Positions 25,015 through 32,309 of a stretch of DNA of 64,000 nt are shown here, piece after piece. The stretch comes from Nocardioides antri (GTDB taxonomy: Bacteria; Actinomycetota; Actinomycetes; Propionibacteriales; Nocardioidaceae). Position 1 is the first letter of the stretch. The number at the start of each line of letters is the position of its first letter. The notes under the pieces are model-generated. The model searched no databases. It was given only the letters and a program-made list of their open reading frames with translations, and had not been told where the DNA came from. The stretch lies in the NCBI RefSeq assembly GCF_008373765.1, contig NZ_VUJW01000001.1, positions 310,189 to 374,188 on the forward strand. The letters run 5' to 3'. The position numbers and the translations under genes are program-made.

Positions 25015-25158
25015 CCGGTGCCGCACAGCGGCCCCGGAGCCGGGGACCCAACCTTTCTGGGGTGAATCCCGTGCGAGGCGCGATCGTGGGACACGGTCGT
25101 GAGGAGCACGGGTAGGGCAAGTCGTGCCCGAACCCGTCAGCTCACCCGGTAGGCGTAC
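25015..25158 (+). ncRNA. c-di-AMP riboswitch (ydaO-yuaA type)
   Basis: The leader contains conserved ydaO/yuaA segments in the right order: GGGGACCCAACC (25042-25053), GGGGTGAATCC (25059-25069), then AGGGC and GCCCGAACCCGTCAGCTCACC (25113-25146) and GGTAGGCGT (25148-25156). This class binds cyclic di-AMP and is known upstream of cell-wall hydrolases in actinobacteria. The ribosome site AGAGGGGA (25166-25173) follows within 10 nt of the last conserved block, which favours translational control, though premature termination is not excluded. Confidence 0.88.
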
Positions 25159-25183
25159 GACACCAAGAGGGGACCGCCAGCAC

Positions 25184-26173
25184 GTGCTGAACGGCCGCAC
25201 ACGTTTCACCACCGCGCTGAGCGCGCTCGCGCTCGTCGGCTCCATCGGGCTCATGGCCAGCGCCTCCGGGCCCGCCCAGGCCGAACCCGACATCGACGAC
25301 GTCCGCGCCCGGGTCGACCGTCTCTTCCTCGAGGCGGAGCAGGCTCAGGAGCGCTACCACGACGCGAAGGTCGAGCTCGACGAGCTCAACGACGAGCTCG
25401 ACTCGCTCGAGTCCGACGAGGTCCGGCAGGGCGACCAGGTCGCCGAGGTCCGGTCCGACGTCCGCAACGCGGTGATCCGCCAGTTCCAGGGCCAGACCCT
25501 CGGGCCGGGCGGACAGCTGCTCAACTCCGACGAGGACGCGTTCCTCAACGAGCTCTCGACGCTCACCACCGTCAGCGACCTCCAGGACTCGCTGCTCGCC
25601 GACTACAACGACGAGCTCAAGGCCTACACGATCCGTCGCACCGAGACCGCCGACCGGCGTGACCAGGTCGCCGACCTCGAGGCGGAGCTCCAGGACGAGA
25701 AGGAGACGGTCGACGACAAGCTGGCCGAGGCCGAGGGGCTCCTCGAGGAGCTCGAGGCCGAGGAGCGCGCGGCGATCCTCTCCCGCGACGGTGACGTCCG
25801 CGCCCCGTCCGACGTGCCGGCCGAGGGTCGCGCCGCGGCCGCGGTGGACTTCCTCATGGCCCAGATCGGCGACGCCTACGTCTACGGCGCCGCCGGGCCC
25901 GACGCGTGGGACTGCTCCGGCCTGACGATGATGGCGTGGGCCCAGGCCGGCGTCTCCCTTCCGCACTCGTCCAGCGCGCAGTACAGCAGCGGCACGCGCG
26001 TCTCGGAGAGCCAGCTCCAGCCCGGCGACCTGGTGTTCTACTACAGCCCGATCAGCCACGTCGAGATGTACATCGGCAACGGCCTGATCGCCGGCGCTGC
26101 CAACCCTGGTGCAGGGGTCCGGGTTGCCGACCTCCACTCGATGCCGTACGTCGGCGCAGTCCGCCCTGGCTGA
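25184..26173 (+). CDS. Secreted NlpC/P60 peptidoglycan hydrolase
   Basis: A 329-residue endopeptidase expected to cut peptidoglycan stem peptides. A signal peptide (about 1-34, ending near GPAQAEP) is followed by a long coiled coil (about 40-205, rich in E, D, L and R) and a C-terminal NlpC/P60 domain. Catalytic Cys244 lies in WDCSGLTMM and His292 in ISHVEMYIG. The layout equals Rv2190c/RipC-type hydrolases, whose coiled coils are activated by FtsEX-like partners. GTG 25184 is used because of AGAGGGGA upstream; frame extension to 25124 would run into the riboswitch. Expression is probably set by MtrA and c-di-AMP. Confidence 0.92.
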   Translation: MLNGRTRFTTALSALALVGSIGLMASASGPAQAEPDIDDVRARVDRLFLEAEQAQERYHDAKVELDELNDELDSLESDEVRQGDQVAEVRSDVRNAVIRQFQGQTLGPGGQLLNSDEDAFLNELSTLTTVSDLQDSLLADYNDELKAYTIRRTETADRRDQVADLEAELQDEKETVDDKLAEAEGLLEELEAEERAAILSRDGDVRAPSDVPAEGRAAAAVDFLMAQIGDAYVYGAAGPDAWDCSGLTMMAWAQAGVSLPHSSSAQYSSGTRVSESQLQPGDLVFYYSPISHVEMYIGNGLIAGAANPGAGVRVADLHSMPYVGAVRPG

Positions 26174-26180
26174 TCTCGCC

Positions 26181-27416
26181 GTGCCCCGGCGGGTGCGAGA
26201 CTCCGGACGGCTGCTGCTCGCAGGAGTACTGCTCGCCGTCGGTGTGCTCACCGGATGTGAGTCTGAGGAGCCGTACGTCGCTCCGCCCCCCACGGCGTCG
26301 GCGGAGAGCATCGCACCGGCCACCGCCGCCGCGACCCTGGACGAGCTGCAGACGGCGCTGCGCCGCCACGACGACGACGCCGCGGCCGGACTCGGGGCCG
26401 ACGAGGCTGCGAGCGGTGTCCTCCGCTCGATCGCGGAGACGGCCGCGACGCTCCGGCTCTCGGACGTGACGTTCCGCTACGTCGCGGAGAACGGGCAGGT
26501 GCTGTCCGACGGCACCTGGACGGCGGCCGTCGCGACGACGTGGCGGGTGTCCGGCTTCGAGTCGACCTCGGCCCGCGCCGAGGTGCAGTTCGCGTTCGCT
26601 GACGGCGGCACCCGGATCCGCGCGGTCGGTGGCGGCATCGGCAGCACGCCGGTGTGGCTCAGCGGCCTGACCGCCGCCCGTCGTACCGACGACACGGCAG
26701 TGGTCGTCGCCGGCGACGCCCTGCCGCTCGGGCCGCTGGCCGCCCAGGCCGACACCGCCCTGGCCGTCGCGCGACGGGTGCTCGGCGGACGTGCCGACCG
26801 GCTCGTGGTCGAGGTCCCCGCGTCCGCGGACGCGCTCCACGCCGCGCTCGCGCTCGCGCCCGGCACCTACGACGCGGTCGCGGCGGTCACGACCGCGGCC
26901 GATGGCGCCAACGTGCCGGGGTCGCCGGTCCACGTCTTCGTCAACCCGGACGTCTTCGGCCGCCTCGGGCCGCTCGCGGCCCAGATCGTGATGAGCCACG
27001 AGGCGGTGCACGCGCTCACGTCCGCTCCGACGGTTGCACGGAGCGTCGAGCCGTGGCTGCTCGAGGGCTTCGCCGACTACGTCGCGCTCCGCGACGTGGA
27101 CCTGCCGCTCACCAAGACCGCCGGCCAGATCGCTGCCCAGGTGCGCGAGGACGGGGTGCCGACGACCCTGCCCGGCAGGCTCGAGCTCGACAGCAGCGCC
27201 GAGCACCTCGGCGCGGCCTACGAGGCTGCGTGGCTGGTCTGCGTGACACTGGCCGAGCACGGTGGTGAGGAGGCCCTGGTGAGCTTCTACGACGCGGTCC
27301 TGGGCGGCGCCGACCTCGAGGCAGAGCTGCGCACGCAGTTCGCCTGGACGGTCGCCGACCTCACCCGGGCCTGGCAGGACCGGCTCCTCTCGATCGCAGG
27401 GACCGACGGTGGCTGA
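26181..27416 (+). CDS. Putative metallopeptidase lipoprotein (HEAVH motif)
   Basis: A 411-residue lipoprotein: signal peptide with LTGC lipobox, a Pro/Ala/Thr linker, an NTF2-like or cystatin-like middle domain (about 60-190) and a C-terminal alpha-helical region. That region has the zinc-protease signature H273-E-A-V-H277 followed at an appropriate distance by E295 in LLEGFADYVA, a gluzincin arrangement. It is translated from GTG 26181, seven nucleotides after the hydrolase stop, and its stop overlaps the next gene by eight bases. It is therefore part of a three-gene envelope operon. Substrate unknown; processing of surface proteins is a guess. Confidence 0.75.
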   Translation: MPRRVRDSGRLLLAGVLLAVGVLTGCESEEPYVAPPPTASAESIAPATAAATLDELQTALRRHDDDAAAGLGADEAASGVLRSIAETAATLRLSDVTFRYVAENGQVLSDGTWTAAVATTWRVSGFESTSARAEVQFAFADGGTRIRAVGGGIGSTPVWLSGLTAARRTDDTAVVVAGDALPLGPLAAQADTALAVARRVLGGRADRLVVEVPASADALHAALALAPGTYDAVAAVTTAADGANVPGSPVHVFVNPDVFGRLGPLAAQIVMSHEAVHALTSAPTVARSVEPWLLEGFADYVALRDVDLPLTKTAGQIAAQVREDGVPTTLPGRLELDSSAEHLGAAYEAAWLVCVTLAEHGGEEALVSFYDAVLGGADLEAELRTQFAWTVADLTRAWQDRLLSIAGTDGG

Positions 27417-28659
27417 GGCTCTCGAGACCGGCATCGACCGCCGGGTTGCCTACGGCACCACGATCATCGGCGCGGCGGCGTTCGTGCTGATCGCCACCTG
27501 GCTGGTGCCGTGGGAGCCGGTGCCCGGCGGGATGCCCGACGCGGTGGCGCCCGACTCGGTGTTCAAACGCGGCCAGATCCAGCGGGCCGAGGACTTCGCC
27601 CGCTGGGCGCGGGTCTGGGGCTGGAGCGCGCTCGCGGTCTCGCTGGCGGTGGCGTGCTGGCTGGGCTTCACCGACCGCGGCCGTCGCCTCGTCGACCGGC
27701 TGCCCGGCCCCTGGTGGGTGCAGGTGATCCTGACCGTGGCCGCGCTGAGCCTCATCGGCCGCATCGCCACCCTGCCGTTCAGCATCGCGAACCGGCTGCT
27801 CGAGCTCGACGTCGGCCTCACCACGTCGTCCTGGCCGGCCTGGGCCCTCGACGTGGTCAAGGGCGAGCTGGTCTCCATCGTGTCGACCTCGATCGCGGTG
27901 CTCGTCTTGGTCGGGATCGCGCGACGGTGGCCGCGGAGCTGGACCGCCATCGCGGGTGGAGTGCTGGCGGTCTTCGTGGTGCTCGCCTCGTTCGTCTACC
28001 CGGTGCTCGTGGAGCCGCTGTTCAACACCTTCACCCCGCTCGAGAACGGTTCGCTCCGCGCCCAGATCCTGGAGCTCGCCGAGGAGGAGGGCGTGGAGGT
28101 CGAGGACGTGCTCGTGGCCGACGCCTCACGCCGTACGACGACGCTGAACGCCTATGTGTCGGGCTTCGGCGGCACGCGGCGGGTGGTGCTCTACGACAAC
28201 CTGGTCGAGGGCGTCTCCGAGGACCAAGCCCTCTCCGTCGTGGCCCACGAGCTCGCGCACGCCCGCCACGACGACGTCCTGATCGGGACGTCCCTCGGCG
28301 CAGCCGGTGCCCTCGTGGGTGTCGGGCTGCTCGGGCTGGCCTTCGGCGCCGCGGAGCGGCGCGGCGGGCGGCGCGTGGGAGACCCCCGCTCGGTGCCGAT
28401 GGTCCTGGCGCTGGCCGCGCTGGCGACCGTGCTCGTGCTGCCGGTCCAGAACGGCATCAGCCGTCGGATCGAGGCGCGCGCCGACGTCGACGCGCTGGCG
28501 GCGACGGAGGACTCGTCGGCGTTCGCTGCTCTGCAGCGTCGCCTCGCGGTCAGGTCGCTCGCCGACCCGACCCCGCCGGAGTGGTCGCACTGGTGGTTCG
28601 GCTCCCACCCCACCGTGCTCCAGCGGATCGCCCTTGCTCGATCTGCGAAGGTGCGCTAG
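27409..28659 (+). CDS. M48-family (Ste24/HtpX-like) membrane metalloprotease
   Basis: A 416-residue integral membrane zinc protease. Hydrophobic segments precede and follow the catalytic domain; the N-terminal half matches the CAAX-prenyl-protease 1 N-terminal domain (YPVLVEPLFNTFTPL is typical). Active-site residues are H280-E-L-A-H284 and the third ligand E355 in RRIEARADVDAL, with a FGSHPTVLQRI tail as in the family. The GTG start overlaps the preceding lipoprotein gene by eight bases. Bacterial members act in membrane protein quality control. It is the last gene of the operon and is followed by a strong palindromic terminator. Confidence 0.9.
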   Translation: MAEALETGIDRRVAYGTTIIGAAAFVLIATWLVPWEPVPGGMPDAVAPDSVFKRGQIQRAEDFARWARVWGWSALAVSLAVACWLGFTDRGRRLVDRLPGPWWVQVILTVAALSLIGRIATLPFSIANRLLELDVGLTTSSWPAWALDVVKGELVSIVSTSIAVLVLVGIARRWPRSWTAIAGGVLAVFVVLASFVYPVLVEPLFNTFTPLENGSLRAQILELAEEEGVEVEDVLVADASRRTTTLNAYVSGFGGTRRVVLYDNLVEGVSEDQALSVVAHELAHARHDDVLIGTSLGAAGALVGVGLLGLAFGAAERRGGRRVGDPRSVPMVLALAALATVLVLPVQNGISRRIEARADVDALAATEDSSAFAALQRRLAVRSLADPTPPEWSHWWFGSHPTVLQRIALARSAKVR

Positions 28660-28721
28660 AGGACGACGAAGCCTTCCCGCGGGAGACCGGCGGAGGATTC
28701 CGCCTTGATCCGAGAATGGCA

Positions 28722-28753
28722 ATGGCCGCGCGTCCGATCGGACGCGCGGCCAT
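28722..28753. terminator. 32-bp perfect palindrome, bidirectional terminator
   Basis: Bases 28722-28753 form a perfect inverted repeat (16-nt arms beginning ATGGCCGCGCGTCC). It lies between the M48 protease stop and the stop of the converging flp pilin gene, so it can terminate both. Confidence 0.85.
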
Positions 28754-28769
28754 CAACCTCTGCTGAAGG

Positions 28770-28943
28770 TCAGAGACCAGCGGTGACCCTGTCGAACAGG
28801 GCGTCGAGCTCGGTGCCGAGAAGGCCGACGGCCACGATGATCGCCAGGGCGATCAGGGACACGAGGAGGCCGTACTCGACGGCGGACGCGCCCCGCTCCT
28901 CGTCGCGGCGGGCGTTGAGGAGGATCTGCAGGTACTGGATCAT
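28770..28943 (-). CDS. flp: Flp-type type IVb pilin precursor
   Basis: A 57-residue prepilin, the major subunit of a Tad pilus. The leader MIQYLQILLNARRDEERG is followed by the prepilin peptidase cleavage context G-ASAVEYGLLV, with Glu at +5 and Tyr at +6 as in Flp pilins. A 20-residue hydrophobic helix and the short tail LFDRVTAGL come next. The ATG at 28943 has AAGGGG at a good distance. It is the most 3' gene of the minus-strand Tad cluster and has its own leader with a hairpin and an upstream palindromic operator, fitting separate high expression of the subunit. Confidence 0.92.
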   Translation of the reverse strand: MIQYLQILLNARRDEERGASAVEYGLLVSLIALAIIVAVGLLGTELDALFDRVTAGL

Positions 28944-28978
28944 GGAAGTTTCCCCTTGAGTGGATGAATCTGGGTCCC

Positions 28979-28993
28979 CGGGGGTTTCCCCCG
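28979..28993 (-). promoter_or_regulatory. Hairpin in the flp leader
   Basis: CGGGGG-TTT-CCCCCG on the plus strand forms a 6-bp G/C stem with a three-base loop about 36-50 nt before the pilin ATG. It may stabilise the pilin mRNA or act as an attenuator. Confidence 0.5.
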
Positions 28994-29053
28994 ATGACCA
29001 GAATCTTGCCGCGAGAGAGGGGGCCGGCGAATCGGGAGTTCGTCTCGATGCCC

Positions 29054-29071
29054 GTAGTCCCTTCTGACTAC
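29054..29071. promoter_or_regulatory. TAGTC-N6-GACTA palindrome upstream of flp
   Basis: GTAGTCCCTTCTGACTAC has 6-bp perfect arms and lies 110 nt before the flp ATG, between the response-regulator stop and the pilin. It matches in half-site and spacing the palindrome at 19895-19912. A possible -10 box (AAGATT, minus strand, 29002-29007) is 46 nt away, against 44 nt at the other site. Confidence 0.6.
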
Positions 29072-29095
29072 CTCGGGGCCACGAAGCGTTGGGTG

Positions 29096-29749
29096 CTAAC
29101 GCGCAGACGGCTGGACAGTCGATAGCAGGCCGATCCGCATCGCCGTGACCAGCGCCTGGGCACGGTTGGCGGCGCCGAGCTTCTGGTAGATCCGCGCGAT
29201 GTGGGACTTCGTCGTGGACTCCGAGAGGTAGAGCTTCGCGCCGATCGCAGCGGCGTTGAGCCCTTCGGCCAGCAGGAGGAGAACGTCGTGCTCCCGCTCG
29301 GTGAGAGCGGTGACCTCGCCCGAGCGCCGTCGCATCATCGCCCCCACGAGGCCGGCGCAGACGAACGCCTTGGGAGAAACCGCTGCGTGCCGGGCCGCCT
29401 TGATGACCTCGGTCGCCGGAGCGTCCTTGCCCACGAAGCCCGACGCCCCGGCCTGCATCGCGGCGAAGATCTGGTCGTCGCCGGAGTGCATGGTCAGCAC
29501 GATCAGACCGGTCGTGTCGCTCTGCTTGCGGATCGTCCGCACGATGTCGAGCCCGGTGCCGTCCTGCAGCTGCAGGTCCGCCACCACGACCTGCGGGCGC
29601 AGGCGATCGAACTCGGTGATGGCCTCCGCCACGCTGCCGGCCGTGCCCACCACGTCCATGTCGTCCTCGAGATCGAGAACCGCGCCGAGACCACTGCGGA
29701 TCAGCTCGTGGTCGTCCACCAGCAGAATGGTGATCGTGTCACTCGTCAT
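29096..29749 (-). CDS. LuxR/NarL-type response regulator of the Tad cluster
   Basis: A 217-residue regulator: receiver domain (about 6-122) with acidic residues D12/D13 in LLVDDHE, phosphoacceptor D58 in VVADLQLQDG and a Lys in FVGKDAPA, then a LuxR helix-turn-helix (about 148-210) with ALTEREHDVLLLLAEGLNAA. The ATG at 29749 overlaps the stop of the histidine kinase gene in an ATGA, so the pair is translationally coupled. Just downstream lie the TAGTC palindrome and flp, making this regulator the prime candidate to bind that site. Confidence 0.92.
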   Translation of the reverse strand: MTSDTITILLVDDHELIRSGLGAVLDLEDDMDVVGTAGSVAEAITEFDRLRPQVVVADLQLQDGTGLDIVRTIRKQSDTTGLIVLTMHSGDDQIFAAMQAGASGFVGKDAPATEVIKAARHAAVSPKAFVCAGLVGAMMRRRSGEVTALTEREHDVLLLLAEGLNAAAIGAKLYLSESTTKSHIARIYQKLGAANRAQALVTAMRIGLLSTVQPSAR

Positions 29750-31305
29750 CGGGTCTCCTTGGTCAGGGTGTGGTCCGGGGCGGGAGCGTGGCCACCGGGA
29801 GCACGAAGCGCCACGGAGACGGTGAGTCCACGACTTGCATTGTCGCGCACCGTCAGCTGCGCTCCGATCAGTTTCGCGCGTTCTCGCATGATCTTCAGCC
29901 CGTGGGAGTCGGAGCGGCCGCCCTGTAGCCCGATGCCGTCGTCGGCGATCGTGATCCGGGCTTCCGGCGCGTAGACCTGGCAGCGCACGTCGATCGCCGT
30001 GGCTCGCGCGTGCTTCACGGCGTTGTTGAGCGCCTCCTGCGCGATCCGGAACAGCTCGGCCTCGATCTCGGGGCGGAGCCGGGTCGGCTGCTCGTCGAGC
30101 CGGACCCGGATCGGGATCCCCGAGGCCTCGGACAGGTGCCGCGCGACGGCGCTGATCGCGGCGCCGAGGCTCTCGTTCTCGCCGATGCTGGTGCGCAGGT
30201 TCATCACCGAGCGGCGTACCTCGGCGACGACCTTGGTGACCCGGTCCCGGAGCATCGCGAACTGCTTCGCCTGCTTCTCGTCGGCCGGGCGCGCGGCCAG
30301 CGCATCGACCAGGTAGCCGAGGGACGCGATGTCCTGGGCGACGCCGTCGTGCATCTCCCGGGCGAGGCGCTGACGCTCGTCGGCGGTGGCGATGTCGCGG
30401 AACTGGGAGAAGAGGAGCGCGGTGTCGAACTTGACCACGGTCGGCGCCAGGGCATCCGTCAGCTCGTCGAACGGCGGGGGTGTCTTGGTGCCCGATCCCG
30501 GACGGAGGCCTGCGATGATCGCCGCATCGCCGGCACCGAAGGCGAATCCCTGTCCCGCCGTGACCTGCTCCCCGCGAGCCCACGCATCGGTCGCGAGCTT
30601 CTCGCACGCGTCCGCGTCCTCCGGCTCCAGGTCCGTGCTCGACGCGACCGGCGTGAGGGCGTCACCCCGGGGCACGTAGAGGGCGAGGGCCCGGCTCGGC
30701 ACCAGGTCTCCGACCACGCCGAGCATCTCGCCACCGAGGGCGGCGACGTCGAGGCCCGAGCTGAGGTCGCCGGAGAGCTCGATCAGCTGCTTGATCAGGT
30801 CCTGCGCCGCGTGGTACGGCGACAGGGCATCGCTGCCGTGGCGGTCGGAGTTGAACGTGAAGCTGGCCACCAGGCTGAGGCCGACCCCGGCCATCGACCA
30901 AGTGAAGATGGAGACGCCCTCCTCGGGCGTGATCTCCCGCCACCACATGAGCCCGAGGCTCACGACGGACACGAGCTGGAAGGCGACGGTGCGGATCATC
31001 GTGCGCAGCCCGACGAGCGCGGTCGCGAAGAGCGGTGGCACGACGAGCGCCGCCAGGATCGCTGGCGAGGCGTGCATGCTGAGCGCGCAGATCACGCCGA
31101 CCGCGGCTGCTTCCACGGTGGGGGGCAGCGTGAGCTCGAGGTCACGCCGGGTGAGCGTGACCACCTGGTAGAGCCACACCAGGGTGAGTGCCAGCAGGCC
31201 CAGCAGTGCCTGGGCATCGCGGTACCACAGCGCTGGCGCGCCGATCGCGAGGAGGGTGAACAGGCGCGCAGCAGCAACGACGGCGAGAGCCTGGCTACTG
31301 GGCAT
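29746..31305 (-). CDS. Membrane histidine kinase with GAF-like sensor, HisKA_3 type
   Basis: A 519-residue kinase. Residues 1-150 contain five or six hydrophobic helices; residues about 170-300 look like a GAF domain (ALALYVPRGDALTPV). The HisKA_3 dimerisation box is AREMHDGVAQDIASLGYL with phosphoacceptor H319, and the C-terminal ATPase has N-box EALNNAVKHA and G-box ADDGIGLQGG. It is the cognate partner of the LuxR-type regulator at 29096. It lies 85 nt behind tadC in the same direction, so it may be in the pilus transcript. Its signal is unknown. Confidence 0.92.
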   Translation of the reverse strand: MPSSQALAVVAAARLFTLLAIGAPALWYRDAQALLGLLALTLVWLYQVVTLTRRDLELTLPPTVEAAAVGVICALSMHASPAILAALVVPPLFATALVGLRTMIRTVAFQLVSVVSLGLMWWREITPEEGVSIFTWSMAGVGLSLVASFTFNSDRHGSDALSPYHAAQDLIKQLIELSGDLSSGLDVAALGGEMLGVVGDLVPSRALALYVPRGDALTPVASSTDLEPEDADACEKLATDAWARGEQVTAGQGFAFGAGDAAIIAGLRPGSGTKTPPPFDELTDALAPTVVKFDTALLFSQFRDIATADERQRLAREMHDGVAQDIASLGYLVDALAARPADEKQAKQFAMLRDRVTKVVAEVRRSVMNLRTSIGENESLGAAISAVARHLSEASGIPIRVRLDEQPTRLRPEIEAELFRIAQEALNNAVKHARATAIDVRCQVYAPEARITIADDGIGLQGGRSDSHGLKIMRERAKLIGAQLTVRDNASRGLTVSVALRAPGGHAPAPDHTLTKETR

Positions 31306-31390
31306 GATCCGTGACCGTATCGGTTCCTTAGGGGGATTCCATGGTACCGATCACGGCAGGTCTCAGATCACGGCGAAGGGGAGAGGCGTA

Positions 31391-32308
31391 TCAGAACGCC
31401 TTCAGCATGCTGATCACTGCCGGACCCATGATGACGGCCATGAGACACGGGAGGATGCAGATCACGAGAGGCACCATGATCTTGACCGGCACCTGCTGGG
31501 CCTTGGCCTCGGCGTACTGACGCCGCTTCACCCGGATCTCCGACGTCTGGACCCGTAGGACCTGCGCGATCGAGATGCCGAACGCATCTGCCTGGACCAT
31601 GGCGCCTACGAAGGACTTGAGGTCGGGGACGTTCGACCGCTCGCTCAACGCCTTCAGAGAGTCGGCCCTTCCCTTTCCGAGCTGGATCTCCCGGAGCACC
31701 CGGGAGAACTCGTCGGCGAGGGGGCCGTCGGTCTTGCGCGCCACCTGCTGCAGTGCGGCATCGAATCCCAGCCCTGCTTCGACGCTGATGGTCAGGAGGT
31801 CGACCGAGTCCGCAAGCGTCCGGCGGATCGCCTCGGACCGCTCGTAGGCTCGCTGGTAGAGGTACAGGTCAGGTGCGAAGAACCCGACCGCGCCGGCGCC
31901 CGCTGCGATCAGCAACAGCGTCAGTAGCGACGCTCCGACCATTACGCCGTACGCCACGCCGACCACGGGGAGCATCACTGCGGCCAGCACCTTGAGACCC
32001 ACCACGCGGTCGACCGACCAGTCGAGGGGGCTGCCGGCGAGATCGAGCTTGTGCCGGATGCGCTCCGCCTTGTCGGCACCGGTCAGCCGCTTCCCGACCT
32101 GGAGTGCACGCGCCTGGAGCGGTGCGAGCACGCGGTCGGCGAACGGTTCCTCGGGCTCCTCGACCAGCTCCTGGGAGCCGCGTGGGGACCGCTGCTCGAG
32201 GGTGGCGAGGGAGCGGGCGAGCCCCGTCGGTGTCGCGTCCCTCACGAGCCCGCGCCCCAGGACCGCGACCGCTCCGAGGAGGAGGACCAAACCAAGCACC
32301 AGCGTCAT
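31391..32308 (-). CDS. tadC: Tad pilus inner-membrane platform protein TadC
   Basis: A 305-residue type II/IV secretion F-domain protein. An N-terminal helix (1-20), a hydrophobic pair near 110-150 and a C-terminal helix (about 275-300) frame the conserved cytoplasmic T2SSF domain (about 165-290) with DLLTISVEAGLGFDAAL and GTP-like RxQTSEIRVKRR residues. Together with TadB it forms the platform on which TadA assembles or retracts Flp pili. It begins two bases after the tadB stop. The family identification is clear; TadC rather than TadB is inferred from order and size. Confidence 0.9.
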   Translation of the reverse strand: MTLVLGLVLLLGAVAVLGRGLVRDATPTGLARSLATLEQRSPRGSQELVEEPEEPFADRVLAPLQARALQVGKRLTGADKAERIRHKLDLAGSPLDWSVDRVVGLKVLAAVMLPVVGVAYGVMVGASLLTLLLIAAGAGAVGFFAPDLYLYQRAYERSEAIRRTLADSVDLLTISVEAGLGFDAALQQVARKTDGPLADEFSRVLREIQLGKGRADSLKALSERSNVPDLKSFVGAMVQADAFGISIAQVLRVQTSEIRVKRRQYAEAKAQQVPVKIMVPLVICILPCLMAVIMGPAVISMLKAF

Positions 32309-32309
32309 G

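Noticed and set aside
28786-28800. Second copy of the CTTCGACAGG-type repeat in the flp gene
   Set aside because: CCTGTCGAACAGG resembles only the centre and lacks the flanking CCCT/AGGG arms; it is ordinary flp coding sequence.
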